Shown here: positions 8,254 to 16,063 of the stretch, in pieces
Layout of the letters: each line of letters starts with the position of its first letter
Numbering within the stretch: position 1 is the first letter of the stretch
NCBI GenBank assembly: GCA_005888695.1
Contig: VBBH01000030.1
Coordinates: 1-28,147 of the forward strand
Reading direction: 5' to 3'
DNA from: Candidatus Bathyarchaeota archaeon
GTDB taxonomy: Archaea; Thermoproteota; Bathyarchaeia; 40CM-2-53-6
DNA: 28,147 bases
Notes under the pieces: generated by a model
The model's database searches: none
Seen by the model: the letters and a program-made list of their open reading frames with translations, nothing else
Told to the model about the DNA's origin: nothing
Program-made: the position numbers and the translations under genes

Positions 8254-10100
8254 CAATTCCCGTGACTGACTGGCGTTTCGCACTTCAACGGTTAGGCGGC
8301 TTTTTCCGGACGCTGTTCGGTTCGAGAATGGCCATAGTGGGGCTTATAATACTTATAGTTTACAGCTTCCTTGCCATCGGGGCGCCAGCTATAACCCCGT
8401 ACAACCCGGAGACGTCGATCGTTGCGGGCGCCTACGCACCGCCAAGCTGGTACCGGTCCTTTAGCGAAGGGTCGAGGCTCAGCCTGAACTTATTCCTGCA
8501 GTCCCAGCCCGGCTTTTTCTCAGACCCTGCACAATCGGGCTGGACGTTCAACTCTGCCGACTCGCATCTTGCCGCCGCTTATGATCCCAGTTTTTCTCTC
8601 GTTCGGGGTGGGGGGAGCGAAAGGATCACCCTCGCGCCAAACAGTGCCCCGGGAAACTATACTGCTTACTTCAAGTACGCTTTCGATTGGTCCTATAACG
8701 GTCCCCCTGCGAGGCTCATAGCCTCGTTCGCCTTGAACGCTCCGGGCGCGACCCCTCAGGTCCGAGTCGCGTCGACTCTGTTCATCGAGAGGAATTCGGG
8801 TGCTTACGCCAAGTGGAATCTGACCGATACATCGGTCACCAATGTTTCACCCGATTTGGGAAGCACGTTGAACAAGGACACGCGGATAAGATACGCACCG
8901 ACGGGCACGAACACAACATGGGTCCCCGGCGAGCCCGTCATCTTTGACAGTAACAATAATACAATCTATGACACCGGCGACAGTGCGATAGCAGGGAGCC
9001 TGCCCCAGAAGGGGACAATGCTCTCAACGAACCCGAACCTGCTGTACGTCGGTTTGCCCGGCGGCTTGCTCGCGACGGATGCCGTGGTGTATGACACCAA
9101 TGGAAACGGTGTGTACGACGCTGGAGACATCGTTGTTGTAGGAGAAAATACTGGCGCGAACAACCTCAGCTGGGTCTCCTACCCACTGACCCTCTCGGGC
9201 TGGCAGTCGCCTCGGTCGCTCGACTCGAACAGTCAGACATTGCAACAGATCGTCCAGAAACCGGGTCTCAACCCAGCACAGTTGATCTTCTCGTCCAAGG
9301 ATCAGTACACCTTTGGAGTCAAGATTAACATCAGCATCCCAATATCCTCAGCTACTCCCTTCAATGTGTACCTAGACAATCTGAATCTTAAGATCTACGG
9401 TACCTCTTGGGGGCTGCTCGGGACTGACTACCAAGGAGCAGATATCTGGAGCCAGCTGATCTACGGAGCAAGAATCTCATTGTTCGTGGGATTATTGTCC
9501 GCCTTCATAGGAATAGCACTCGGGCTCGTGGTCGGACTAGTCGCAGGCTACTTGGGAAAAGTGGTGGACGAAGTCTTGATGAGATTCACGGACATGCTGC
9601 TTGTCATACCAGGACTACCACTCCTCATAGTCCTCGTATCCGTATTAGGTAGTACGTTCGGGTCTGGCAGGACTCTGGCGCTCGTGCTCGTGATTGGATT
9701 CCTCGGGTGGATGGGCTTTGCCCGAGTCGTAAGATCACAAGTGCTCACGCTGAAGGAGAGGCCCTTTGTCGAGGCGGCGAAGGCGGCCGGTGCAGGATCC
9801 GGTCACATCACGATCCGGCACATACTCCCCAATATTGTCGGACTCATCTACGTCAACTTGGCACTCGCAGTTCCTGGCGCAATCTTATCGGAGGCTGCAC
9901 TCAGCTTCCTCGGACTGGGCGATGTCTCAGTGTTATCATGGGGGAGAATGCTCAACTTGGTCGAGACAACAGGTTCTCAAAAGATATGGTGGTGGGTCAT
10001 CCCGCCAGGGATATCCATAGCCCTAGTTTCTGTTGCTTTCGTCATGATCGGCTTCTCTCTAGACACGCTTTTCAACCCTAGGCTGAGACAAAGAAGATAG
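8250..10100 (+). CDS. dppC: Peptide ABC transporter permease, DppC type, with large extracellular insert
   Basis: 616 residues, about twice the usual DppC length. It starts at GTG 8250; an in-frame stop at 8247 rules out anything further upstream. Helix 1 is at about residues 27-48. The family's normal short link to the LGTDxxG motif is here replaced by about 320 residues (67-385), after which LLGTDYQGADIWSQLIYGARISL (two parts, 387-409), the remaining helices and the EAA loop (506-528) are standard. In DppC proteins this loop faces outward. The insert looks like a jelly-roll beta-sandwich (YAFDWSYNG..., closing with NVYLDNLNLKIYG), itself interrupted by two Ca-loop repeats of the type found in the dockerin proteins. 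The core fold is intact, so it should still work as a permease. The insert probably docks surface proteins or substrate; that role is inference. Confidence 0.93.
   Translation: MTIPVTDWRFALQRLGGFFRTLFGSRMAIVGLIILIVYSFLAIGAPAITPYNPETSIVAGAYAPPSWYRSFSEGSRLSLNLFLQSQPGFFSDPAQSGWTFNSADSHLAAAYDPSFSLVRGGGSERITLAPNSAPGNYTAYFKYAFDWSYNGPPARLIASFALNAPGATPQVRVASTLFIERNSGAYAKWNLTDTSVTNVSPDLGSTLNKDTRIRYAPTGTNTTWVPGEPVIFDSNNNTIYDTGDSAIAGSLPQKGTMLSTNPNLLYVGLPGGLLATDAVVYDTNGNGVYDAGDIVVVGENTGANNLSWVSYPLTLSGWQSPRSLDSNSQTLQQIVQKPGLNPAQLIFSSKDQYTFGVKINISIPISSATPFNVYLDNLNLKIYGTSWGLLGTDYQGADIWSQLIYGARISLFVGLLSAFIGIALGLVVGLVAGYLGKVVDEVLMRFTDMLLVIPGLPLLIVLVSVLGSTFGSGRTLALVLVIGFLGWMGFARVVRSQVLTLKERPFVEAAKAAGAGSGHITIRHILPNIVGLIYVNLALAVPGAILSEAALSFLGLGDVSVLSWGRMLNLVETTGSQKIWWWVIPPGISIALVSVAFVMIGFSLDTLFNPRLRQRR
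8866..9153 (+). repeat. Two Ca-loop-like repeats inside the DppC insert
   Basis: The units WVPGEPVIFDSNNNTIYDTG and AVVYDTNGNGVYDAG match the repeat array of the dockerin proteins at 3-2660 and 12472-15318. Flanking strands on both sides look like parts of one beta-sandwich. Confidence 0.8.
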
Positions 10101-10179
10101 ACAGACACTGCCGAAACACAGAGAGCATAGGCGACCAGACAAAACTCTTCGTATCATAGCAAAACTATCAGTGATAGAA

Positions 10180-11199
10180 ATGCTCAACCTCACCAGGGAG
10201 AGTGACCAGCCCACTCACCCAAAGTTGGGCAAGCTCGTAGTCGCGATCGCTCTTCTGTTCCTAATACTTACGACACTCGCGACAACCTCTCATGCAGACT
10301 ACAACGTCAAAATTTTGCGCAACAGTGCGCAGGTAAGCATTGCGGGAGACCTTCTACAAGGCGTCCCTAGCAGCGCGGCCAACAACACCGCTGAACCTTT
10401 CGGTACGATTCCAGTTTTCTTCTTCCACTTCACGGGCGAGAACGCCTCCCTCTTCTCGAACAACCTCACTCTGGCCTTGAGGCAACGTAATACAGGCGCT
10501 TCCGCAGAGCAGGTAACCCTGGACTCGAGTTCCAACGGGACAAACTACCATTATCTATTGAACTTCAACGTGGACGGGATCTTCTCCGGCCAGAGCGACG
10601 TCGACACGATCGACATGTCTTGGAAATCTTTCGCGATCGCTGGCGATTTCAAGCAGAACGGGACGAGCCTTAACGCTGTACTGCCAGCTTACTTGTTGAG
10701 CAGCCTCAACCTCTACGCTCAGCTCCCCGCGAACTCAGGGCAACCCAGACAAATTGCAAGGCAATGGTATTGGAACAGGTTCATTCTCCAAAGGGGAATC
10801 GTCGTCTCGACGATGCAGGACCAATTGATGTTCAACTACACCGGGCTCAATGCTCCACTCCAGTCGTGGACTGCCACTCCCGACACCGCATCCCACACGG
10901 TCAGATATCGGATGATGACAGGGTTCAACCTCACGTACATAGAAACATTTTTTGACCCTGAAGGGAACGCCAACTTTGCCAGGGACATCATTTACAAGAT
11001 TACCGCGACGGTTGACCTTCCATGGAACTCGGTCGTCACGAACAACTCAGTGATGGTCGAGAGCCCTACCGCACTAGGACCCTTCGTCATGCTAAGTATC
11101 ATCATCTCTACGATCGTAATTCTAGCCCTCGTAGTTTTAGCAGAACGCCGGTTTACCATGTTGCAAACTGTTCAAAGAGGAAAGAAGACTAAGAGATGA
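10180..11199 (+). CDS. Single-pass surface protein next to the permease genes, function unknown
   Basis: 339 residues from the ATG at 10180, which has a gtgat ribosome-site-like element just before it; a GTG at 10171 would add three residues. Residues about 19-39 are a signal peptide or N-terminal helix ending in SHA. A long extracellular part with many N-x-S/T sites follows. A C-terminal helix (about 300-322, VMLSIIISTIVILALVVL) ends with a Lys/Arg-rich cytoplasmic tail. No family is recognised. It starts 79 bp after dppC on the same strand with no obvious terminator between them, so it may be cotranscribed and act as an accessory subunit of the importer; that is inference. Confidence 0.8.
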   Translation: MLNLTRESDQPTHPKLGKLVVAIALLFLILTTLATTSHADYNVKILRNSAQVSIAGDLLQGVPSSAANNTAEPFGTIPVFFFHFTGENASLFSNNLTLALRQRNTGASAEQVTLDSSSNGTNYHYLLNFNVDGIFSGQSDVDTIDMSWKSFAIAGDFKQNGTSLNAVLPAYLLSSLNLYAQLPANSGQPRQIARQWYWNRFILQRGIVVSTMQDQLMFNYTGLNAPLQSWTATPDTASHTVRYRMMTGFNLTYIETFFDPEGNANFARDIIYKITATVDLPWNSVVTNNSVMVESPTALGPFVMLSIIISTIVILALVVLAERRFTMLQTVQRGKKTKR

Positions 11200-11265
11200 T
11201 GAGTCGCTGTCCAAGTTGTTCGGTGCAGAGTTCCGCGGGTTGAAAGGGCTTTCCAGCTATCGCTA

Positions 11266-11277
11266 CAGGTATACCTG
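11266..11277. promoter_or_regulatory. Perfect 12-bp palindrome upstream of the secreted cohesin gene
   Basis: caggtatacctg is fully palindromic and ends about 20 bp before the TATA-like box at 11298-11305. The position and symmetry suit a dimeric regulator site. No second copy was noticed in the window. Confidence 0.45.
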
Positions 11278-11297
11278 GCCCCATTGATTAGGCAACT

Positions 11298-11306
11298 CTT
11301 ATATTA
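11298..11306 (+). promoter_or_regulatory. TATA box of the secreted cohesin gene
   Basis: cttatatta is centred about 39 bp before the GTG at 11341. This predicts a start near 11327 and a short leader. Confidence 0.5.
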
Positions 11307-11340
11307 CGAACCGTAAAATTCTGTTCCGGAAGCATTACAA

Positions 11341-12252
11341 GTGAAAAACAAAATGCTAACTCGAGCAACCGTACTCATAGCCACATTCCTGCTTGCAATC
11401 CCACTAATTCCAGTAAACGCGGTCTCTCCAGCGATTGTATCGTTCACACCGGGTACTCCGAACGTCGACATCGGTGGAACTTTTGCGGCCAGCATGCTGG
11501 TCTCAAATGCACCAAACCTCATTGCTTACGACATCACCCTCATCTACAACCCTGACGTTCTAACTGCGACGAGTGCGACCCTCAGTGGAACTCTCTTCGA
11601 CCCCGCAGTCCACAACGTTTTCGTTGCAAGAGCCGAAAACTTCCCGTCAGTAGGGCTCGTAAGGTACGCCGTCACTTTCTTCAGCGGCGAGACTGCAAAC
11701 CCAAGTTCGACAGGCTCTTCGGTCCTCAACTTGAACTTTCACGTCAACGATCCAGCGACAGTGCCTACAGCCACTGCATCGGACTATCCAGCATCAATAA
11801 TCGTCAGATCGCAAATCGTGATCTTGTCCAACGGAGACGCTTTAACAATCCCTAGCATCAACAACGACGGCCTCTACGTACCGCCTGCTGACACGGCGTT
11901 GAGAAGCGTCGGATGTCGCGCGGTTACCGGTGGTCTCAACATTCTGGCCAAGGGTTTCAATGATGGCTTATTCTGCAGAGTCACTAACACCGGTGCACAA
12001 TCGATCACTGCTGTCGGAATTTTCTCATGGCAAAGCGTAGGCGGCCAAGTAGGCTCTACATCGTCCGGACTCGTCACGCTGTCAGCAGGACAAGCGGGCC
12101 AACTGGACGCAACACTCACAGTAGCAAATGCTAACGACATCTACATCGTCACAGCAACAGTTGCACGCGCAATAACATTCGCGGACGGATCAGTACTAAC
12201 CATACCGGGACCAACAAGCACGTTCAAAGTCGTAGTCAACACGGGACTCTAA
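11341..12252 (+). CDS. Secreted cohesin-domain protein
   Basis: 303 residues from GTG 11341; an ATG at 11353 is the alternative and also leaves a signal peptide (ATVLIATFLLAIPLIPVNA). Residues about 30-180 resemble a cohesin: DVDIGG-like opening (VDIGGTFAASMLVSN), AYDITLIYNPDVL, GTLFDP, and a late strand SSVLNLNFHV. The C-terminal part, about 195-303, is a second beta-rich domain of unknown type (FCRVTNTGAQSITAVG, CARDB-like). There is no membrane anchor and no dockerin. A free secreted cohesin could act as an adaptor between dockerin proteins, or the domain could be self-contained. It has its own promoter and a good terminator, so it is probably monocistronic. Confidence 0.8.
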   Translation: MKNKMLTRATVLIATFLLAIPLIPVNAVSPAIVSFTPGTPNVDIGGTFAASMLVSNAPNLIAYDITLIYNPDVLTATSATLSGTLFDPAVHNVFVARAENFPSVGLVRYAVTFFSGETANPSSTGSSVLNLNFHVNDPATVPTATASDYPASIIVRSQIVILSNGDALTIPSINNDGLYVPPADTALRSVGCRAVTGGLNILAKGFNDGLFCRVTNTGAQSITAVGIFSWQSVGGQVGSTSSGLVTLSAGQAGQLDATLTVANANDIYIVTATVARAITFADGSVLTIPGPTSTFKVVVNTGL

Positions 12253-12265
12253 ACCAAGACACAGG

Positions 12266-12306
12266 ACGCGCATCAAAGCGCGTAAACCCCCTTTTTGTTT
12301 CTTTTC
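12266..12306 (+). terminator. Hairpin plus oligo-T terminator
   Basis: Arms acgcgc and gcgcgt with loop atcaaa (12266-12283) are followed by ccccc and T-runs (ttttt, ttt, tttt) at 12292-12305, just after the cohesin gene's stop codon. Confidence 0.7.
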
Positions 12307-12425
12307 CAGCAGTCATGGTTATGTTGCGCATTGGTACAGCGGGTTCTCTTCTACAAGAGCCCCCGTCAATCTGACTATATCCAAAAACTTACGCAGCAAT
12401 CGCAGAGAGACCCGATCCCGACAAA

Positions 12426-12434
12426 GCTTTTAAG
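12426..12434 (+). promoter_or_regulatory. TATA box of the cohesin-repeat-dockerin gene
   Basis: gcttttaag is centred about 42 bp before the ATG at 12472, giving a predicted leader of about 16 nt. The in-frame stop at 12469 fixes the ATG as the first possible start. Confidence 0.5.
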
Positions 12435-12471
12435 TCCTCGGCCTGAACGTTGGCTTCAAGTGGTTTGCTGA

Positions 12472-15318
12472 ATGCTCTACCGAAAAGTTCAGTCCGTCCT
12501 GCTGATACTTCTTACAGTTCTTGGAACAGCACTTGTTCTGTCAGGGTTCGTCCCAAGCTTACCGACAGTTGTGCCAGGCGTTCACGCAACCCCTCCGGGC
12601 AATTATGGCATTCTTGGATTGTTCAGTGAGCAATTCAAGACGAATGCTGTCGTCCAGAGCTTGGCAATAAACACCCTCGTTACTTTTGATGTGAACGTAA
12701 CGGATGTTGTTGGCGGCCTCAGCCTGAAGGGTTTCGACATCAACTTTACGTTCGCATCCAGCCAAATAACATACGCTGGTTCCGCGTTCGGCACGGTTTC
12801 GAACAGTGCCCTTGTTTCTTGTCCAGCTTCACAAGGATGTCTTCTCGATGGTCTTAACGTTGTGAAGAACACGAATGGCACGGGTACAGGCGGGAACTCG
12901 TACCGTCTGAGTGTAGTTGATGAAGACCAAGCCCGCCCAACCGTGGCCGGAACCGGAATACTGTTCAGGATTAGGTTCAAGACGGTTGCTGCTACCGTTG
13001 TTTCCGGGATTCACATAACTGCTAACTCCATTTTGGAAAACCCGTCGAGCATCCCCTATACTCCTATAGACGGGTACATTGACTCCCGCGCGACTCCGAC
13101 TAACTACAACATCGCAGTAAATGTGGCTACGACCACGATCATCCGACCGGTCTCGCAATTCCAGACCAATAGCTCAGGGTCTACAGTCTCAGTCACTCTC
13201 TCAACCTCAGGCACTTTCCCCGCGAGCGTCACGCTAAAGGCTTGGAGTCTTCCGCTGATCGGTTCCACAGGCACATTCACTACGAACCCATGCACGACAG
13301 CTTGCGCCTCCAACACTCTGACCATAACGGTCCACGGTGGACCGCAAGGAGGATCCACAACTACGCCATCCGGAACTTACTTCCTGGCTATCGAGGGAAA
13401 CAGTACAGTGTCAGGAAACATTTTGATCAAGGTCGCGTGGCTTAAACTGATCGTGAAACCGCCGGCCGCACCCGTCTACAATCTTTCCGCCAGCAAGACC
13501 TCGTTCAGCCAGGAGGTTGGTAACTGGACTACTGACACCATATCCACTCGACTGCTGAGTGGTTCAAACGATACCTTCTCTCTTAGTAGCGATTGCGGAA
13601 ACGTGCTTCAAGGAGGCACGTGCACCTTCACCCCATCAGGCGGAACCTACGCCTGCCCGACGACCGGTTGCACGTATCCAACCCCTGCGTTCACAACGGT
13701 GCTGAACGTCTCAAGCCTGCCAACAACTCCGCCAGCCCTAAAGTACATCCACGTACTGCTAACTACAACCGGAACCTACTCACAGACCTCAGTAACGATT
13801 CCTACCGAAACAGTAATCGCAGGGTCGCTTCAGGTCGACTTCATACTAAAGAATGATCCGAAGATCAAATTCGTAGACTCTATCGCCAATGGTCACTGGG
13901 ATCCTGGAGAACCAGTTGTCTACGATGGGGACAACAGCGCTACCTTCAACGCTGCCTCACAAACTCTCAAGACCGATGCGAAGATTAAGTTCGTAGACAG
14001 GAACGCTAACGGTCATTGGGACCCTGGAGAGCCTGTCGTTTACGACAACAACGCCGACAACAAATACAACTTCGGCAAGTTCAACAACGATACTGTAGTC
14101 GCCGGGGCAACCCCTACTAACAACACCGCATTGGTTGCGGATACACACTTCAAGTTCTTCGGCCCTGGAGCAGCGTGGGCAACCGGAAATTCAATAGCCT
14201 ATGATGCTAACGCCAACAATCTCTTCGACACGGGAGACACGCTAGTCTATGGCAACACACTAGATGCTGTCATGTCTGGCTCACCCGCGAACGGTGCAAC
14301 CTTGATTACTGATAGTCTCATCAGATTCTATGATCCGACAGGAATAGGGTACTGGCTCAACAGTGCCGTCGCTTATGACGGGAACAACAATAGCATCTAT
14401 GATGTTGGGCTCACCATTCCTGTAACGCTCATCAAGACTCACGACGCGCAAGTGACCACTGTTGTACAAGGCAACCGCGGCTTCGGATACAATGGAGTCT
14501 CTCTATCAGGAACAGCCCAATTGAATGTTAACGTTTCCGTCACTAACGGCGGGACTGTCTCGGATACCTACACTGTGAACGCAACTGCCAAGACCGTGCT
14601 CAAGAACGATGTGAGGTTGAAGTTCGTTGATGCTAACGGCAATGGAGTTTGGAATCCGGGCGAGAGGATAATTTACGATAACGACAATTCCTTCGCCTAC
14701 TCCTCAGGCGATACGGTAATCGGTCCTGGTGCAGCACCGTCTCTTGGGACAAGTCTCGGGCTTGACTTCAACTTGCGATTTGTCGATTCGAACTATAAGC
14801 TGTCTGGTAGTAGCAGCGTCTGGGCCTGCTCCACTCTGTCAGGAGTCAACTGCTTATCAGGCGATGCCGTAGTCTACAACCCAGATGGGGACGGTTTGTT
14901 CGACGGGACGAGCGAGGATACTGTCGCGTTCGGTGCCACTCCTTCCAGTGGGATCCTACTTGGACAGACGACCATTACACTAGCAGGAGGTGCGATCCAG
15001 AAGGTCACGATCAACTGGGATCCTGGCAGCCTCTCCAGGGGATACTACACTGTCTTCGGAGCTGTGGCCAAGGTGACTAACGAGTTCGTCTTAAGCAACA
15101 ACGTCGGATCCTACCCGATCAATTACCTGCAAAAGTTCAAGGGAGATGTTAGCGGGGATTGCAAAGTCGACATCATCGACCTGTCCACTGTGGGAGCGGC
15201 TTTCGGTTCAAGTGTAGGCGGTGCCGCGTACAAGACGAACGCCGACTTGAACAATGACGGCACGATCAACATCATAGATCTGGTCTTGGTCGCTGGAAGC
15301 TTCGGTCAGAGTTGCTAA
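12472..15318 (+). CDS. Secreted cohesin-repeat-CARDB-dockerin protein
   Basis: 948 residues. The signal peptide is about 1-39 (LLILLTVLGTALVLSGFV, ending VHA). Residues about 48-205 resemble a cohesin (LKGFDINFTF, GTGILFRIRFK). Two Ig-like domains follow (about 210-325 and 330-450). About four Ca-loop repeats lie at 455-645 (WDPGEPVVYD twice). A CARDB domain from about 660 is interrupted by two more repeats at about 705-835 and resumes with IQKVTINWDPG. A type I dockerin spans 891-948 (GDVSGDCKVDIIDL, DLNNDGTINIIDL, ending SFGQSC). Carrying both a cohesin and a dockerin lets a protein be a link in a chain, as adaptor scaffoldins do in cellulosomes. No enzyme domain is seen. Both dockerins in the window share Cys at loop position 6 and a C-terminal Cys. 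Confidence 0.87.
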   Translation: MLYRKVQSVLLILLTVLGTALVLSGFVPSLPTVVPGVHATPPGNYGILGLFSEQFKTNAVVQSLAINTLVTFDVNVTDVVGGLSLKGFDINFTFASSQITYAGSAFGTVSNSALVSCPASQGCLLDGLNVVKNTNGTGTGGNSYRLSVVDEDQARPTVAGTGILFRIRFKTVAATVVSGIHITANSILENPSSIPYTPIDGYIDSRATPTNYNIAVNVATTTIIRPVSQFQTNSSGSTVSVTLSTSGTFPASVTLKAWSLPLIGSTGTFTTNPCTTACASNTLTITVHGGPQGGSTTTPSGTYFLAIEGNSTVSGNILIKVAWLKLIVKPPAAPVYNLSASKTSFSQEVGNWTTDTISTRLLSGSNDTFSLSSDCGNVLQGGTCTFTPSGGTYACPTTGCTYPTPAFTTVLNVSSLPTTPPALKYIHVLLTTTGTYSQTSVTIPTETVIAGSLQVDFILKNDPKIKFVDSIANGHWDPGEPVVYDGDNSATFNAASQTLKTDAKIKFVDRNANGHWDPGEPVVYDNNADNKYNFGKFNNDTVVAGATPTNNTALVADTHFKFFGPGAAWATGNSIAYDANANNLFDTGDTLVYGNTLDAVMSGSPANGATLITDSLIRFYDPTGIGYWLNSAVAYDGNNNSIYDVGLTIPVTLIKTHDAQVTTVVQGNRGFGYNGVSLSGTAQLNVNVSVTNGGTVSDTYTVNATAKTVLKNDVRLKFVDANGNGVWNPGERIIYDNDNSFAYSSGDTVIGPGAAPSLGTSLGLDFNLRFVDSNYKLSGSSSVWACSTLSGVNCLSGDAVVYNPDGDGLFDGTSEDTVAFGATPSSGILLGQTTITLAGGAIQKVTINWDPGSLSRGYYTVFGAVAKVTNEFVLSNNVGSYPINYLQKFKGDVSGDCKVDIIDLSTVGAAFGSSVGGAAYKTNADLNNDGTINIIDLVLVAGSFGQSC
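13840..14975 (+). repeat. Ca-loop repeats, two blocks split around the start of a CARDB domain
   Basis: Block one (about 13840-14420) has four units; the first two are close copies (AKIKFVD..NGHWDPGEP type). Block two (about 14590-14975) has two units placed inside the CARDB beta-sandwich, between TYTVNATAK and TITLAGGAIQK. Consensus as for the array at 3-1580. Confidence 0.8.
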
Positions 15319-15333
15319 AACAGTTCTGATCGA

Positions 15334-15350
15334 TCCAAATTTTTTTGGCC
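15334..15350 (+). terminator. T-run terminator
   Basis: A run of seven T at 15340-15346 within ccaaa...tttgg, 22 bp after the stop of the dockerin gene. Confidence 0.55.
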
Positions 15351-15404
15351 AGCCTTCCTACCGAGAGGCAAGTGACAGAGCGCGTCCCTATCGGTGCTGG
15401 TCGT

Positions 15405-15851
15405 CTAAAGTTTGTTCCCGAGAAGCACGACGAAAATCAAGTAGAACACGACTAACATCAAAGCGTAGCCAGCCAACTGTCCCAATAACTTAAGCCCGAG
15501 ACTTGAATCGACGAACCTCATTGAGCTACCCATCTTCCGTCTTACATACAAACTAAGCCCTCCAATCATCCCAGCACAGGAAATTAAGAAGCCAGGCAGG
15601 CCATACAGCGCACCCATGATAACAACAAGAGGGGCCACGAAAAAAATTGAGATAGCCAGGAAGGTAGAGATTACACCGCTCACAGAGTCAATTCCGTTCC
15701 TTAGATAGACGACAGCGCGCCTGAGCCCTTTTGGGGGAGGTATAGACTCTTGTTTTTCGACGACCCGTCTAAATTCCTCGACATCGTAGAACCGCGAGTC
15801 TTTATCATGATCTTCGCTGATCGTCTCGTCTACCAAGGTCTTCGAGATCAT
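15405..15851 (-). CDS. Small membrane protein with about three to four helices, function unknown
   Basis: 148 residues from the ATG at 15851. A GTG at 15869 would add six residues but lies too close to the TATA-like box near 15876-15888, so the ATG fits better. The acidic N-terminal part (about 55 residues, DETISEDHDKD) should be cytoplasmic. It is followed by a basic stretch (GLRRAVVYLR) and helices at about 62-80, 83-101 and 122-146. No family is recognised. It is encoded opposite to its neighbours, between two surface-protein genes, with its own promoter. Confidence 0.7.
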   Translation of the reverse strand: MISKTLVDETISEDHDKDSRFYDVEEFRRVVEKQESIPPPKGLRRAVVYLRNGIDSVSGVISTFLAISIFFVAPLVVIMGALYGLPGFLISCAGMIGGLSLYVRRKMGSSMRFVDSSLGLKLLGQLAGYALMLVVFYLIFVVLLGNKL

Positions 15852-15875
15852 CAGGAGCAGTCTTCCCACGACGAT

Positions 15876-15888
15876 TTATGCTTATAGC
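15876..15888 (-). promoter_or_regulatory. TATA box of the small membrane protein gene
   Basis: On the minus strand ctataagcataaa is centred about 31 bp before the ATG at 15851, consistent with a transcript leader of only a few nt. Confidence 0.45.
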
Positions 15889-15965
15889 CAATTGACAGTC
15901 TTTATCTCATCAAGCAACAAGCCCCACAAAAATCGCGAGTAAAATGATTCCACGGCATACGCTCT

Positions 15966-16022
15966 CTATCCGAGTGTGTCTGCATCCTCCCAAAGATTGC
16001 AGTAGTGAGGGATAGCCTTAAG
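15966..16022 (+). promoter_or_regulatory. Promoter of the second solute-binding gene, with the shared upstream element
   Basis: ctatccgagtgt at 15966-15977, then gggata at 16009 and the TATA-like ccttaag at 16016-16022. Spacing from the 12-mer to gggata is 43 bp, against 42 bp at the first solute-binding gene. The surrounding DNA is not otherwise alike, so the element looks selected. Confidence 0.55.
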
Positions 16023-16063
16023 AGGAGTGCCGCAAAAAGTCGCTCCTCGCAAGCGTCTCCCTA

